The notes: a model not told the origin generated them from the letters alone. A stretch of 64,000 nt of DNA from Alphaproteobacteria bacterium (GCA_021776685.1 JAJFFJ010000135.1:1-64000), one strand, 5' to 3'. Positions 37,186 through 48,029 are shown, counted from the stretch's first letter. Numbers and translations: made by a program.

Positions 37186-37599
37186 ATGCCCGACAAAATC
37201 GAGATATTGTGCAGTGAGAAAGGCCTCCGCCTGACCGAGCAGCGACGGGTGATCGCACGGGTCTTGTCGGAAGCTACCGACCATCCGGACGTGGATCAGG
37301 TCTATCACCGCGCCGTCAAAGTGGATTCCAACATTAGTATTTCGACCGTCTACCGGACAGTCAAATTGCTGGAAGAAGCGTCGATCCTCGAGCGGCATGA
37401 ATTCCGGGACGGCAGGTCCCGATACGAAGAGGTGCCGGAAGAGCATCATGACCATCTGATCGACGTACAGTCCGGCGAGGTGATTGAATTCACCAATGCT
37501 GAAATTGAGCGCCTGCAAAAAATCGTGGCCCGCGAGTTGGGATACGAATTGATTGATCACCGCCTGGAATTGTACGGGCGGAAGCTTGAGCGCGGTTAG
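37186..37599 (+). CDS. fur: Fur/Mur family metal-responsive repressor
   Basis: 137 residues from the ATG at 37186 (MPDKIEILCSEKGLRLTEQRR). The winged helix has VYHRAVKVDSNISISTVYRTVKLLE, and the metal-binding site lies in EEHHDHLIDV. The close match to alphaproteobacterial Fur/Mur means it could respond to iron or manganese. A second Fur-superfamily gene, irr, is elsewhere in the window. Starts further upstream, to 37102, are possible but not typical. Confidence 0.9.
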   Translation: MPDKIEILCSEKGLRLTEQRRVIARVLSEATDHPDVDQVYHRAVKVDSNISISTVYRTVKLLEEASILERHEFRDGRSRYEEVPEEHHDHLIDVQSGEVIEFTNAEIERLQKIVARELGYELIDHRLELYGRKLERG

Positions 37600-37638
37600 G
37601 CCGGACAGAGTGGAATGGCACCGGGGAGGAAATTGGAG

Positions 37639-37719
37639 ATGACGCCGGAAAACACGGCATGTCAGGACCAAATGTGGATGCTGGCCCTTGTGGCGGCTGG
37701 CTCACAATGCGTGCGATGA
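37639..37719 (+). CDS. 26-codon upstream ORF overlapping an olsB start
   Basis: ATG at 37639 with an excellent ribosome site (ggggagga at 37623-37630), 26 codons with no recognised domain, stop TGA at 37717-37719. The stop overlaps an in-frame olsB ATG at 37716-37718 as ATGA. That favours translational coupling, with the short peptide acting as a leader or being its own product. Alternatively olsB starts earlier (37659 or 37707) and this frame is fortuitous. Confidence 0.45.
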   Translation: MTPENTACQDQMWMLALVAAGSQCVR

Positions 37720-38591
37720 CAGGCCTCCAATTCAACGAGATTGGGAATCTGATTTCGTTTCCGGCAAACGCGCCCGAGATCCTGGACGAGCGCACCGGAG
37801 CACTTCAGGTTCGCGTCGCCGAAACCTGGGAGGAGGTCGATGCCGCCCTCGCACTCCGCTATCGGGTTTTCTATGAGGAGATGTCAGCCCAACCTTCACC
37901 CGAACAGGCGGCGATCAAACGTGACTTTGACGAATTCGATCCCTATTGCGAGCACTTGATTGTCATTGACCATGACATGGGCACAGGACCCGATGCGGTA
38001 GTTGGCACCTACCGCATGTTGCGCAGGGCGGGAGCAGAGAAGGTCGGCCGGTTCTATACCTCGGACGAATATAATGTGGACCGGCTGGTTGCGAATGACG
38101 GTGACATTCTGGAAATGGGCCGGTCTTGCATCGACGGCGACCATCGCACCCGGGCGGCCATGCAGCTTTTGTGGCGGGGTGTGGCGATTTATGTGACCCG
38201 CCAGAATATCGATTTTCTATTTGGCTGTGCCAGTCTGCCGGGAACGGATCCAGACAAGCTTGCACTGCCGCTTTCCTACCTGCACCACAACCATTTGGCG
38301 CCTAAGGATTTTCGCCCGACTGCAATCCCGGACCGCTACGTGGACATGAACATTCTTCCGCCGGAAAAAATTGACGCCCGGCGTGCCGTCCGCGATCTGC
38401 CGCCGATGATCCGTGGATACCTTCGGCTGGGCGGCCGGTTTGGCGACGGCGCTGTGGTCGACTATGAATTCAACACCACCGATGTTTGTGTGGTGGTTGA
38501 TATGACCTCGGTCACCGATAAATATCTAAACCACTACCTGCGTGACACGGACCTTGGTGACCAACATCGCTCCCGCATCGCCAAGGATTAA
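37716..38591 (+). CDS. olsB: ornithine N-alpha-acyltransferase
   Basis: 291 residues from the ATG at 37716; in-frame starts at 37659 and 37707 would add 19 or 3 residues. It has the GNAT-like fold: RVAETWEEVDAALALRYRVFYEEM, ILEMGRSCIDGDHR and LPLSYLHHNHLAP are typical of OlsB. It transfers a 3-hydroxyacyl chain from acyl carrier protein to ornithine to make lyso-ornithine lipid. The acyltransferase downstream completes the lipid. The start assignment is uncertain because of the 26-codon frame overlapping at 37717-37719. Confidence 0.85.
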   Translation: MTGLQFNEIGNLISFPANAPEILDERTGALQVRVAETWEEVDAALALRYRVFYEEMSAQPSPEQAAIKRDFDEFDPYCEHLIVIDHDMGTGPDAVVGTYRMLRRAGAEKVGRFYTSDEYNVDRLVANDGDILEMGRSCIDGDHRTRAAMQLLWRGVAIYVTRQNIDFLFGCASLPGTDPDKLALPLSYLHHNHLAPKDFRPTAIPDRYVDMNILPPEKIDARRAVRDLPPMIRGYLRLGGRFGDGAVVDYEFNTTDVCVVVDMTSVTDKYLNHYLRDTDLGDQHRSRIAKD

Positions 38592-38609
38592 CGCCCAGAG
38601 GCTTCGTCC

Positions 38610-39488
38610 GTGACCTATTCATCCTCCATCCAATCTACCTGGCGGCTGGTGGCGTTTATCGTCTGGGCGCTCTCAAGCACCGCGGTTCAGGGCCTGTTTG
38701 TGCTGGTCAATTCGCGGTTTCGCCATACCTTCCCATTGGTTGTCCATAGGGGCTGCGGCTGGCTCCTGAACGCAAAGGCCAAAACATCCGGCGAGCCCCG
38801 ACAGAACGAGACGGTACCGACGATGTTTGTGGCCAATCACACCGGCTATGCCGACATTACCGTGATGGGCACTTTGCTGAAGGCAAATTTTGTGGCCAAG
38901 GCAGAGATCAAGAGATGGCCGATCTATGGATGGTGCGCCCGCCTGTCCAACTGCCTGTTTGTAGACCGGCGCCCGCGCTTTGCACTTCAGCAGACCGAAG
39001 AAATTCGCGAACGGCTGCGCAACGGCAACAACCTGATCATGTTTCCTGAGGGCACCAGTAGCGACGGCAACCGCGTGTTGCCTTTCTACAGCTCCCTGTT
39101 CGCCGCCGCCGACACGGAGCTGGATGGTGAGCAGATTTATGTACAGCCGGTTTCGATTGCTTATACCGAGCTGGATGGCCTGCCGCTGGGGCGGCACCTG
39201 CGGCCGCTGGTGGCCTGGTACGGCGACATGGATATCGCCACCCATCTTTGGGAGCTGATTGGCCTGGGCAAGCTGGGTGTCGAGGTGGTCTATCACGACC
39301 CTGTGCGCCTCAAGGACTTTGAGTCGCGAAAGGCGCTGGCAGACTATTGCCACGCCGTGATCGCCGCTGGACTGTCAAAATCACTGACGGGCCACGAACA
39401 GCCGGTGATCTATCCGCCCGAGCCAGGCCGGAAATCCAAATGGATCCCGCCGATCACCCCCACGCAAACAACGGCGCCAGAAAGCTGA
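38610..39488 (+). CDS. olsA: lyso-ornithine lipid O-acyltransferase
   Basis: 292 residues of the PlsC fold. The HX4D catalytic motif is NHTGYADI, and FPEGTSSDG holds the glycerolipid-binding EG motif. The N-terminal hydrophobic helix (about 13-33) anchors it in the membrane. It lies 18 bases after olsB, so the pair should make ornithine lipid, a phosphorus-free membrane lipid. It could also be a general lysophosphatidate acyltransferase; the context favours OlsA. Confidence 0.85.
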   Translation: MTYSSSIQSTWRLVAFIVWALSSTAVQGLFVLVNSRFRHTFPLVVHRGCGWLLNAKAKTSGEPRQNETVPTMFVANHTGYADITVMGTLLKANFVAKAEIKRWPIYGWCARLSNCLFVDRRPRFALQQTEEIRERLRNGNNLIMFPEGTSSDGNRVLPFYSSLFAAADTELDGEQIYVQPVSIAYTELDGLPLGRHLRPLVAWYGDMDIATHLWELIGLGKLGVEVVYHDPVRLKDFESRKALADYCHAVIAAGLSKSLTGHEQPVIYPPEPGRKSKWIPPITPTQTTAPES

Positions 39489-39617
39489 CGCCTCGCGCTT
39501 CTGCCTGCGACCGCTCCTGTCATCGCCCTTGTCTGCGCCGCTTGACAGCTTATGTCTGCAGGCTAGTGTGCGCCCGCGAACCGGCGCCCCTGACGGGCTG
39601 CCGCGGCGAGGAGTGAC

Positions 39618-40973
39618 TTGAGCAAAAAACTCTTCATCAAGACCTACGGCTGCCAGATGAATGTCTATGACTCCGCCCGGATGGCGGATGTTATGGCGCC
39701 TCATGGGTATGTGCCTGCGGCGACGGCGGATGACGCCGATATCATCATACTCAACACCTGCCACATCCGGGAAAAGGCCGCCGAGAAAGTGTATTCGGAG
39801 CTAGGCCGGATGCGGCAGATCAAGGAGTCGCGCCTGGACAATGGCGACGATGTGCTGATCGCAGTCGCGGGTTGTGTTGCGCAGGCCGAAGGCGAGGAAA
39901 TTCAGGCGCGCGCGCCATTCGTTGACATGGTGTTCGGCCCCCAGACCTATCATCAGTTGCCGGGCATGGTTGCCCGGGCGACCCAAGGTGAACGCGTTGT
40001 CGCGATGGACCTGCCGGTAGAGGAAAAGTTCGACCTGTTGCCGGACGCGACCGGCGCACAAGGACCGACCGCGTTCCTGACCGTCCAGGAAGGTTGCGAC
40101 AAGTTCTGCGCCTTTTGTGTGGTGCCCTATACGCGCGGCGCGGAATATTCCCGGCCGGTGGCGCAGATCCTTGCGGAAGCGCATCGTTTGGTCGAAGCCG
40201 GGGCGCGGGAAATCACGCTGCTCGGCCAGAATGTAAACGCCTATCGGGGCGCGACGGCGGATGGCGGGAGCTGGGGTCTCGGCCGGCTGGTCCAGGCGCT
40301 CGCACAAATCGATGGTCTGGCGCGCCTACGCTACACCACCTCCCACCCCCTGGACATGGACGACGACCTGATCGCCGCCCACCGGGATGTGCAAACGTTA
40401 ATGCCCTATCTGCATCTTCCGGTTCAATCTGGCGCGGACAGGAACCTTGCCGCCATGAATCGGCGCCACACTGCAGACGACTATCGGCGAATTGTTGAAC
40501 GGTTGCGGGCGGCGCGGCCCGACCTGGCGCTGTCTTCAGACTTTATTGTGGGATTCCCCGGCGAAACCGACGCCGACTTTGAGGCGACATTGCAGCTGGT
40601 CCGCGATATCGGCTACGCCCAGGCCTATTCCTTCAAATACAGCGCCCGCCCCGGAACGCCCGCGGCAGACGCCACCCACCAGGTGCCGGAACGGGTTATG
40701 TCCGACCGCCTCGGTGAGCTGCAGAAGCTGTTGAATGCCCAGCAGGTTCAGTTCAACCAGGCGATGCTGAATCGAACCATCCCGATTCTGCTTGAGAAGC
40801 CTGGACGTCACCCCGGTCAGCTTGTGGGGCGTAGCCCCTGGCTCCAGGCAGTACATGTGCACGCTGCGGGTTATGGCATAGGCGATATTGTCGATGTGCA
40901 GATCGACGGCGTCCAGCCCAACAGCCTGTCCGCATCATTGACCGCGGACGACCGCAGGGATGCAGCCGCTTGA
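39618..40973 (+). CDS. miaB: tRNA-2-methylthio-N6-dimethylallyladenosine synthase
   Basis: 451 residues. The N-terminal cluster cysteines are in [15 protein letters not shown] and AGCVAQ; the radical-SAM motif is [12 protein letters not shown]; a C-terminal TRAM domain follows. It adds the methylthio group to A37 of tRNAs. Its stop overlaps the next start as TTGA. Confidence 0.96.
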   Translation: MSKKLFIKTYGCQMNVYDSARMADVMAPHGYVPAATADDADIIILNTCHIREKAAEKVYSELGRMRQIKESRLDNGDDVLIAVAGCVAQAEGEEIQARAPFVDMVFGPQTYHQLPGMVARATQGERVVAMDLPVEEKFDLLPDATGAQGPTAFLTVQEGCDKFCAFCVVPYTRGAEYSRPVAQILAEAHRLVEAGAREITLLGQNVNAYRGATADGGSWGLGRLVQALAQIDGLARLRYTTSHPLDMDDDLIAAHRDVQTLMPYLHLPVQSGADRNLAAMNRRHTADDYRRIVERLRAARPDLALSSDFIVGFPGETDADFEATLQLVRDIGYAQAYSFKYSARPGTPAADATHQVPERVMSDRLGELQKLLNAQQVQFNQAMLNRTIPILLEKPGRHPGQLVGRSPWLQAVHVHAAGYGIGDIVDVQIDGVQPNSLSASLTADDRRDAAA

Positions 40974-42052
40974 GCAACAACCGAGCCTCATCCAATGGTG
41001 GTCGCCCAGATGGCGGACCATCAGGGCCTACTCTCCCCGTTTACATGGAATTCGACGACAATCTGCTGCTGTCTGAATTGTGCGGCGCCCATGACGAGCA
41101 CCTGGCCCGGCTGGAAAAACAACTGGATGTGCGGATTGTCGCCAAGGGCAACCGGGTCAGCATCAGCGGGCCATCGGATGGTTGCGCCGCGACCCGCCAC
41201 GCACTGGGCTATCTCTATGACCGGCTGAAACGGGGCCGCACGGTCGACCGCGCAGAGGTCGAGGCGGCGGCGCGTCTGGCGCAGGGTGCGCCGGCGGGCG
41301 AGACGGGCAGCGATGGCGACAAGGAAATGTCCCGCTTCGGCGGCGATGACCTGACCATCCGCACCCGCAAACGGGTGATCTCGCCCCGGTCCCGGGGCCA
41401 GGCCGACTACATCCGGGCCCTCAATGACAAGGAAATGGTCTTCGGGCTTGGGCCCGCCGGCACTGGCAAAACATATCTTGCGGTCGCCAAGGCGGTGGAA
41501 ATGATGCAAGCCGGCAAGGTGGAGCGGATTATCCTGTCCCGGCCCGCAGTGGAAGCTGGCGAACGGCTTGGCTTTCTGCCCGGCGAACTGCGGGACAAGA
41601 TGGACCCCTACCTGCGACCGCTCTATGACGCGCTCTATGACATGCTGCCGACAGAACAGGTGGTCAAGCGGTTGGAGGCCGGTGAAATCGAGGTCGCCCC
41701 GCTTGCTTTCATGCGTGGGCGTACCTTGGGCAACGCCTTTATCATTCTGGACGAAGCCCAGAACACCACGCCGGTCCAGATGAAGATGTTACTGACGCGC
41801 ATGGGTGAAAATTCGCGCATGGCCGTGACCGGCGACCTGTCCCAGGTGGATCTGCCACGGGGGACGCTGTCCGGTCTGCGCGATGCGCTCAGGGTGCTGT
41901 CGGACATCAAGGATATCCGGGTAGTAAATTTCACCGCAGCGGATGTCATTCGCCACGATATGGTGGCCCGGATCGTAAAAGCCTATGACGCCCGAGACGG
42001 GCGGCAAGAGGAACTGAAACTGGGTGACGACCCGAACGATGGCGCAGACTGA
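40970..42052 (+). CDS. ybeZ: PhoH family ATPase (YbeZ)
   Basis: 360 residues from a TTG at 40970 whose TG overlaps the miaB TGA; caggga lies about eight bases upstream. A KH-like N-domain precedes the ATPase: Walker [13 protein letters not shown] and Walker [12 protein letters not shown]. It functions with YbeY in rRNA maturation or RNA quality control. An ATG further in ([14 protein letters not shown] at 41045) is an alternative start. The ybeY start overlaps its end by 14 bases. Confidence 0.93.
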   Translation: MSNNRASSNGGRPDGGPSGPTLPVYMEFDDNLLLSELCGAHDEHLARLEKQLDVRIVAKGNRVSISGPSDGCAATRHALGYLYDRLKRGRTVDRAEVEAAARLAQGAPAGETGSDGDKEMSRFGGDDLTIRTRKRVISPRSRGQADYIRALNDKEMVFGLGPAGTGKTYLAVAKAVEMMQAGKVERIILSRPAVEAGERLGFLPGELRDKMDPYLRPLYDALYDMLPTEQVVKRLEAGEIEVAPLAFMRGRTLGNAFIILDEAQNTTPVQMKMLLTRMGENSRMAVTGDLSQVDLPRGTLSGLRDALRVLSDIKDIRVVNFTAADVIRHDMVARIVKAYDARDGRQEELKLGDDPNDGAD

Positions 42053-42557
42053 CCGATTGACCCTAGACGTCATTGTCGATGACCCCGCGTGGAAGACCAT
42101 GGGCGCCGCCCTCGAAGTCGCTGTGCGACGGGTGGTCGAGGCGGGCCTTGATGGCGCCGGCATGGCGGATCCCGTGGAGCTCTGTGTGCTTCTGACCGGA
42201 GACGCGCGCCAACAGGCCCTGAACACGGAACACAGGGGAAAGGACGAGCCGACAAATGTTCTGTCCTTTCCGCAGCATGAGAAAGCGCCACCGGATGCGC
42301 CCCGTCATCTGGGAGATATTTCAATCGCCTATGGCGTGGTCGCCGCCGAGGCCGAACGCGACGCCAAGGACCTAACCGATCACACGACCCACCTGGCTCT
42401 TCACGGCTTGTTTCATCTTTTAGGCTACGACCATGAAGACGCCGCCGCGGCGATCGAAATGGAAGCCCTTGAAGTGGCGGCATTGGCCCGATTGGGCATT
42501 GCCGATCCTTATCAGGTGACGCACAATTCAACCGGCGGCAGTTGCGCCGCCTGCTGA
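42039..42557 (+). CDS. ybeY: endoribonuclease YbeY
   Basis: 172 residues from the ATG at 42039, overlapping ybeZ; the in-frame start at 42024 is less likely. The metal motif HGLFHLLGYDHED has the family's three histidines. It is a single-strand-specific endoribonuclease for 16S rRNA 3' processing and late-stage 70S control. It sits in the conserved miaB-ybeZ-ybeY-corC-lnt order. Confidence 0.95.
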   Translation: MAQTDRLTLDVIVDDPAWKTMGAALEVAVRRVVEAGLDGAGMADPVELCVLLTGDARQQALNTEHRGKDEPTNVLSFPQHEKAPPDAPRHLGDISIAYGVVAAEAERDAKDLTDHTTHLALHGLFHLLGYDHEDAAAAIEMEALEVAALARLGIADPYQVTHNSTGGSCAAC

Positions 42558-42562
42558 GCGAA

Positions 42563-43510
42563 ATGAACGAAGAAACTCCAGGTCGACCTTCCAGCTCCCC
42601 GACTGATCAAAACGCCGGCCGGGACAAGCTGCAATCTGACGAACGGCCCCCGCGCCGTCCGCTTCTCAGTTGGGTGCGAAATCTGGGCCGGCCGCGGAAT
42701 GGCGAACAGCTTCGCGATACCATTGAAGAATTGATCGAGGTTGGCGCCCGGGATTCGGAGACGCCGATCAATGCGGATGAAGGGCAGCTGATCCGCAACA
42801 TCCTGCATCTGAACGAGTTGACGGCAGCCGATGTCATGGTGCCTCGCGGCGACATCGTCGCCATTGAGGCGGGCACGTCCCTACAGGGACTAATCAAGCT
42901 GTTGGCGAAGGAAACCCATTCGCGCCTGCCGATCTACAAACGCACGTTGGACGACGTGATCGGCATGGTGCACATGAAGGATGTGTTGCCCTACTGGAAT
43001 TCCCGCAAGGACTTCCGCCTGGAAATGATCAAGCGCGAGGTGCTGTTCGCAGCCCCCTCCATGAAGGTCCTGGATCTTCTGACCGAGATGCGCGCCACCC
43101 GGATTCATCTGGCATTGGTGATCGACGAGTTTGGCGGCATTGACGGGTTGGTCACGATTGAGGACCTGGTCGAGGAAATAGTCGGCGAAATTGAAGACGA
43201 GCATGACGATCCCGACGAGGTGGAATTCACTGAAACCCGGCCTGGTGTCGCCATCGCTGATGCCCTTCTGCGTATCGAAGATTTTGAATCTGTCTACGGC
43301 GAGATCTTGTCCGAAGAGGAACGCGAGTATGTGGACACCCTGGGCGGTCTGGTCTTCTATCTGGCCAGCCGCGTTCCAACCCGCGGCGAGTTGATCCGGC
43401 ACGGTTCCGGGGTTGAGTTCGAAATCATGGAAGCCGATCCGCGACGCATCTACCGCATGCGCCTGCGCCACCTGCCGCCCCGGCTGGCTGTCGAAGAAGC
43501 AGCTGAGTAG
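42563..43510 (+). CDS. CBS-domain protein, CorC/HlyC family
   Basis: 315 residues from the ATG at 42563, five bases after the ybeY stop; a TTG at 42542 is in frame. Two CBS domains (about 78-210) are followed by the CorC_HlyC C-domain. It lacks the N-terminal DUF21 membrane domain, so it is cytosolic. CorC proteins accompany Mg/Co efflux or Lnt. Confidence 0.9.
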   Translation: MNEETPGRPSSSPTDQNAGRDKLQSDERPPRRPLLSWVRNLGRPRNGEQLRDTIEELIEVGARDSETPINADEGQLIRNILHLNELTAADVMVPRGDIVAIEAGTSLQGLIKLLAKETHSRLPIYKRTLDDVIGMVHMKDVLPYWNSRKDFRLEMIKREVLFAAPSMKVLDLLTEMRATRIHLALVIDEFGGIDGLVTIEDLVEEIVGEIEDEHDDPDEVEFTETRPGVAIADALLRIEDFESVYGEILSEEEREYVDTLGGLVFYLASRVPTRGELIRHGSGVEFEIMEADPRRIYRMRLRHLPPRLAVEEAAE

Positions 43511-43513
43511 GCG

Positions 43514-45100
43514 GTGGGTCCCGCCGCGGCTGCCCCTCCCGCCGACGCGATCGGCATAGCTGCCCGTGTGGCTGGCCTGAACGGCTGGTGGCGGCGGCTG
43601 ACGGCGTTGCTGGCAGGCGTCGCTGCGGCGGCGGCGCTACCGCCGGTACATGGCCTGCCTCTGCTGGTCCCCGCATTCTGTCTGCTGGTTTGGATGCTGG
43701 CGGGACAGCAAACCCGGCGCGCCGCTTTTTCTCTCGGCTTCTGGTTCGGCTTTGGCCATCACGTGGCCGGACTCTACTGGCTGGCCTGGCCAATGACGCT
43801 GGATCTCGCCCGCTTCGGCTGGATGATCCCCTTCGCTGTGTTCGGAATGGCCGCTCTGCTCGGCTTGTTTACCGGCGCGGCCACACTCGCAGCGCATATG
43901 ACCGGCAGCCGCGGGCTTCGGCAGATCGTCTACCTGGCGGTCGCCTGGGCCGGGCTTGAATGGCTCCGCGGTTTTCTCTTCACCGGCTTTCCCTGGAACC
44001 TTCTGGCCAGCGGTTGGGTCGCCTTCGACCTGCCCCTTCAGTCCGCCAGTATTCTCGGCCCTTATGGACTGGGGTTGGTGACCGTGCTGATTGCGGCGCT
44101 GCCAGCAACGCTCTGGATGACCCTTCCCGGCCGCCAGCTTGGCGGAATCGTCAGTATTGTCTTGCTGGCCGGCCTGTTTGCCTTTGGCTGGGGCCGGCTG
44201 CCATCCGGCGACACGGGCGTCCTCCGAGACGTGCGTCTGCGGTTGGTGCAGGGTCATGTACCCCAGGCCCTGAAATGGGCCCGGGCCGAGCGTGAGCGGT
44301 TTTTCAGCCTCTATATCAATCTATCGCGTCGCCCCGGCTTCGAGCGCATCACCCATGTGATCTGGCCGGAAACGGCGGTCCACTATCGCTTCCAGACGGG
44401 CATCCGGTCGCTGCGGATCCGGGGCCCACGTCTGGCGCAGCTGCTCGGCGCAGTACCGAAAGGCGGCTATCTGATCGCCGGCACAATCCGGGACGATGGA
44501 CGACGGGCCTGGAACAGTGTCCAGGCAATCGACGGCAAGGGGAGACTGCACGCCACCTACGACAAGCACCACCTGGTGCCTTTTGGCGAATATGTCCCCC
44601 TGCGCAGCGTTTTGAACTGGCTGGGCGTCGAGCGCCTCGCTCACGGCCGATTCGACTTTTCGTCCGGCGCCGGCCCCCGCACGCTCAAAATTCCGGGTGC
44701 GCCTGCCTTCAGTCCGCTGGTCTGTTATGAAGCCATTTTTCCCCATCAGGCCGTTGGCGCAAAAAGACCGGGTTGGTTGCTGAACGTCACCAACGACGCC
44801 TGGTTCGGAACAACGTCAGGTCCCTACCAGCATCTTGCTGCCGCGAGGCTTCGCGCCGTCGAACAGGGCCTTCCGCTCGTGCGTGTGGCAAATACAGGCA
44901 TATCGGTTGTGACCGACGCCTATGGCCGGGTGACTGCCCGTCTGGGGTTGGGCAAGCGCGGCATCATCGACGCCTGGCTACCGGTCGCTCTGGGACGGCC
45001 GCCTTTCTATGCCTGGCTGGGCGACTGGGTCCTTTTGATCCTGTCTGTGGTGGCCGTACTTTTGGCGCAAATCACCCGTAGAACAGACTCGACTGTCTGA
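43514..45100 (+). CDS. lnt: apolipoprotein N-acyltransferase
   Basis: 528 residues from a GTG at 43514. Hydrophobic helices are followed by a nitrilase-fold domain with the Glu-Lys-Cys triad: WPETAVHY (Glu), DKHHLVPFGEY (Lys) and LVCYEAIFP (Cys). It acylates the N-terminal Cys of lipoproteins in the inner membrane, the last step of lipoprotein maturation. Three bases separate it from the CorC-like gene. Confidence 0.95.
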   Translation: MGPAAAAPPADAIGIAARVAGLNGWWRRLTALLAGVAAAAALPPVHGLPLLVPAFCLLVWMLAGQQTRRAAFSLGFWFGFGHHVAGLYWLAWPMTLDLARFGWMIPFAVFGMAALLGLFTGAATLAAHMTGSRGLRQIVYLAVAWAGLEWLRGFLFTGFPWNLLASGWVAFDLPLQSASILGPYGLGLVTVLIAALPATLWMTLPGRQLGGIVSIVLLAGLFAFGWGRLPSGDTGVLRDVRLRLVQGHVPQALKWARAERERFFSLYINLSRRPGFERITHVIWPETAVHYRFQTGIRSLRIRGPRLAQLLGAVPKGGYLIAGTIRDDGRRAWNSVQAIDGKGRLHATYDKHHLVPFGEYVPLRSVLNWLGVERLAHGRFDFSSGAGPRTLKIPGAPAFSPLVCYEAIFPHQAVGAKRPGWLLNVTNDAWFGTTSGPYQHLAAARLRAVEQGLPLVRVANTGISVVTDAYGRVTARLGLGKRGIIDAWLPVALGRPPFYAWLGDWVLLILSVVAVLLAQITRRTDSTV

Positions 45101-45183
45101 CGGCGACTGCACCTGAGAGGTCGAATTCCGCCAACAATTTCCGGTGGTGGGAAATTTAACCTTTCCAGGCGCCTGAAAAATAG

Positions 45184-45199
45184 TTAACAAATAGTTAAC
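45184..45199 (+). promoter_or_regulatory. CtrA-type box
   Basis: TTAACAAATAGTTAAC: exactly TTAA, seven bases, TTAAC, the full CtrA consensus, about 98 bases upstream of the XRE regulator gene. A GANTC (CcrM methylation) site, gaatc at 45248, is also nearby. This suggests cell-cycle control of the regulator and perhaps of metK. Confidence 0.65.
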
Positions 45200-45296
45200 G
45201 GGGTGGATCAAAATTTCGTGATTGAGTGAATTACCCCGGAAACCTTGGAATCTTTCTGGTGTCAAAGCCAGCATCAAAGGTCGGAGAAGCACATTG

Positions 45297-45773
45297 ATGT
45301 CGACGGATCAAACAGCAGAACCCCCAAAGCGCAGACGGGGGGCGACCCGACAGAAGCTTGAACGGCCGCGGCCTGTGGATGTCCATGTAGGCGGTCGTGT
45401 CCGCCTGCGTCGTACCATGCTGGGCATGAGCCAGGAGAAACTGGGCGATGCTATTGGACTCACGTTCCAGCAAGTGCAGAAATATGAGCGTGGCACCAAC
45501 AGGATTGGCTCCAGTCGCCTTTGGGAACTGAGCAAGGTGCTGGACGTCCCGGTATCATTCTTCTTTGACGACATGGCCACAGACGTGGCGGGCAACACCC
45601 CTCCGGCGCTGCCCGGCCTGGCAGAATCCGGCTCTCCGGCCTACGAGCCTGACACCCTGGCGAAGCGCGAGACTCTGGAATTGGTCCGCGCCTACTACAA
45701 AATTCGCAATCAGAAGGTGCGGAAACGGGTGTTTGAGCTGGCAAAGGCCCTGGCCAAAGCGGAAGACGCCTGA
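45297..45773 (+). CDS. XRE-type HTH regulator next to metK
   Basis: 158 residues from the ATG at 45297 with ggag upstream; frames extending earlier are less likely. The HTH is VRLRRTMLGMSQEKLGDAIGLTFQQVQKYERG, then RIGSSRLWELSKVLDVPVSFFF. The C-terminal helices (ETLELVRAYYKIRNQKVRKRVFEL) are probably dimerisation or ligand elements. It belongs to a group widely seen beside metK in alphaproteobacteria. The ligand is not known. Confidence 0.85.
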   Translation: MSTDQTAEPPKRRRGATRQKLERPRPVDVHVGGRVRLRRTMLGMSQEKLGDAIGLTFQQVQKYERGTNRIGSSRLWELSKVLDVPVSFFFDDMATDVAGNTPPALPGLAESGSPAYEPDTLAKRETLELVRAYYKIRNQKVRKRVFELAKALAKAEDA

Positions 45774-45835
45774 ACAGGAAAATTCCTGGCCTGGTTTCCG
45801 CGATTGTTGCGGGTAATCGCCTGCGGCAATGTTCG

Positions 45836-45853
45836 TTCTATTAAGCTATAGAA
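45836..45853. promoter_or_regulatory. inverted repeat between XRE regulator and metK
   Basis: TTCTAT, six bases taagct, ATAGAA. Arms are perfect. It lies 63 bases after the regulator stop and 133 before the metK GTG. Candidate operator for the adjacent XRE protein. Confidence 0.5.
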
Positions 45854-45985
45854 TCCGCCTTGCCCGGGGGCCCTGCGATGGATATTGTCGCCGCCCATGC
45901 GACGGCGCATGCGAGCCCCCAGGCTCCACCTGACACACCGGCGCCAGACCAGTCGATTCAGCCAGCGAGCTTCGGGAGGGGACAC

Positions 45986-47263
<1,278 letters not shown>

Positions 47264-47324
47264 GAGGTTCCCTTCGGCGGCCGGGGCTGGGACCCAGAGC
47301 CGGGATTCAGGGCCGAAAATAGAT

Positions 47325-48029
47325 ATGACCACCGATCCGGCGGATCAGGCTTCACATCGGCAGCGGCTGTTCGGCCGCCGGCGCGGACGGCCCCTGCGGG
47401 CAGGACGGGCGGCGTTGTTTGACAGCCTGTTGCCCCGGATCGTGATCTCAATGCCAGCCCATGGGCGGCTCGACCCCGCCGCGCTGTTTGATCCGCCGCT
47501 CAAAGATATCTGGCTGGAAATCGGCTTTGGCGGTGGCGAACATTTGGCCGAGGTGGCGGCCACACATCCGGACGTGGGACTGATTGGCTGCGAATTCTTC
47601 GTCGATGGCGTCGCCTCCATGCTCCGTCATGTGGACGAGGGCGGCCTTGGCAACATCAGGATATTCCAGGAGGACGCGCGGGAATTGCTTGGCGCCCTGC
47701 CCGACGCTTGCTTGGGGCGCGCGTATCTTCTGCACCCCGATCCATGGCCCAAGCGGCGTCATGCCGGCCGCCGGTTTGTCCAGCCAGAGAGCCTCTCAGA
47801 GCTTGCACGGCTGATCCGACCGGGTGGGGAACTGCGCATCGCCACGGACGATCCGGTGTATCTGGAATGGACCCTGCGGCATATGGCCGGGAACACTACT
47901 TTCACTTGGTTGGCGCAGTCTGCGGACGATTGGCGGGTACGACCGGCCGATTGGCCGCAAACCCGCTATGAACGCAAGGCATTGAAGGCCGGCCGCCGCT
48001 GTACCTACCTGCGCTACCTGCGACCCTGA
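47325..48029 (+). CDS. trmB: tRNA (guanine-46-N7)-methyltransferase
   Basis: 234 residues. The SAM-binding motif is WLEIGFGGGEHLAEV, and YLLHPDPWPKRRHAGRR holds the catalytic-site Asp-Pro-Trp-Pro. It methylates G46 in the tRNA variable loop. It lies 61 bases downstream of metK, possibly in one transcript, and is followed by a promoter-like region and a terminator before rimP. Confidence 0.95.
   Translation: MTTDPADQASHRQRLFGRRRGRPLRAGRAALFDSLLPRIVISMPAHGRLDPAALFDPPLKDIWLEIGFGGGEHLAEVAATHPDVGLIGCEFFVDGVASMLRHVDEGGLGNIRIFQEDARELLGALPDACLGRAYLLHPDPWPKRRHAGRRFVQPESLSELARLIRPGGELRIATDDPVYLEWTLRHMAGNTTFTWLAQSADDWRVRPADWPQTRYERKALKAGRRCTYLRYLRP

Noticed and set aside
45774-45985. SAM-type riboswitch upstream of metK
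   Set aside because: I cannot recognise any SAM riboswitch core; only an inverted repeat and a strong ribosome site are visible. A covariance search would be decisive.
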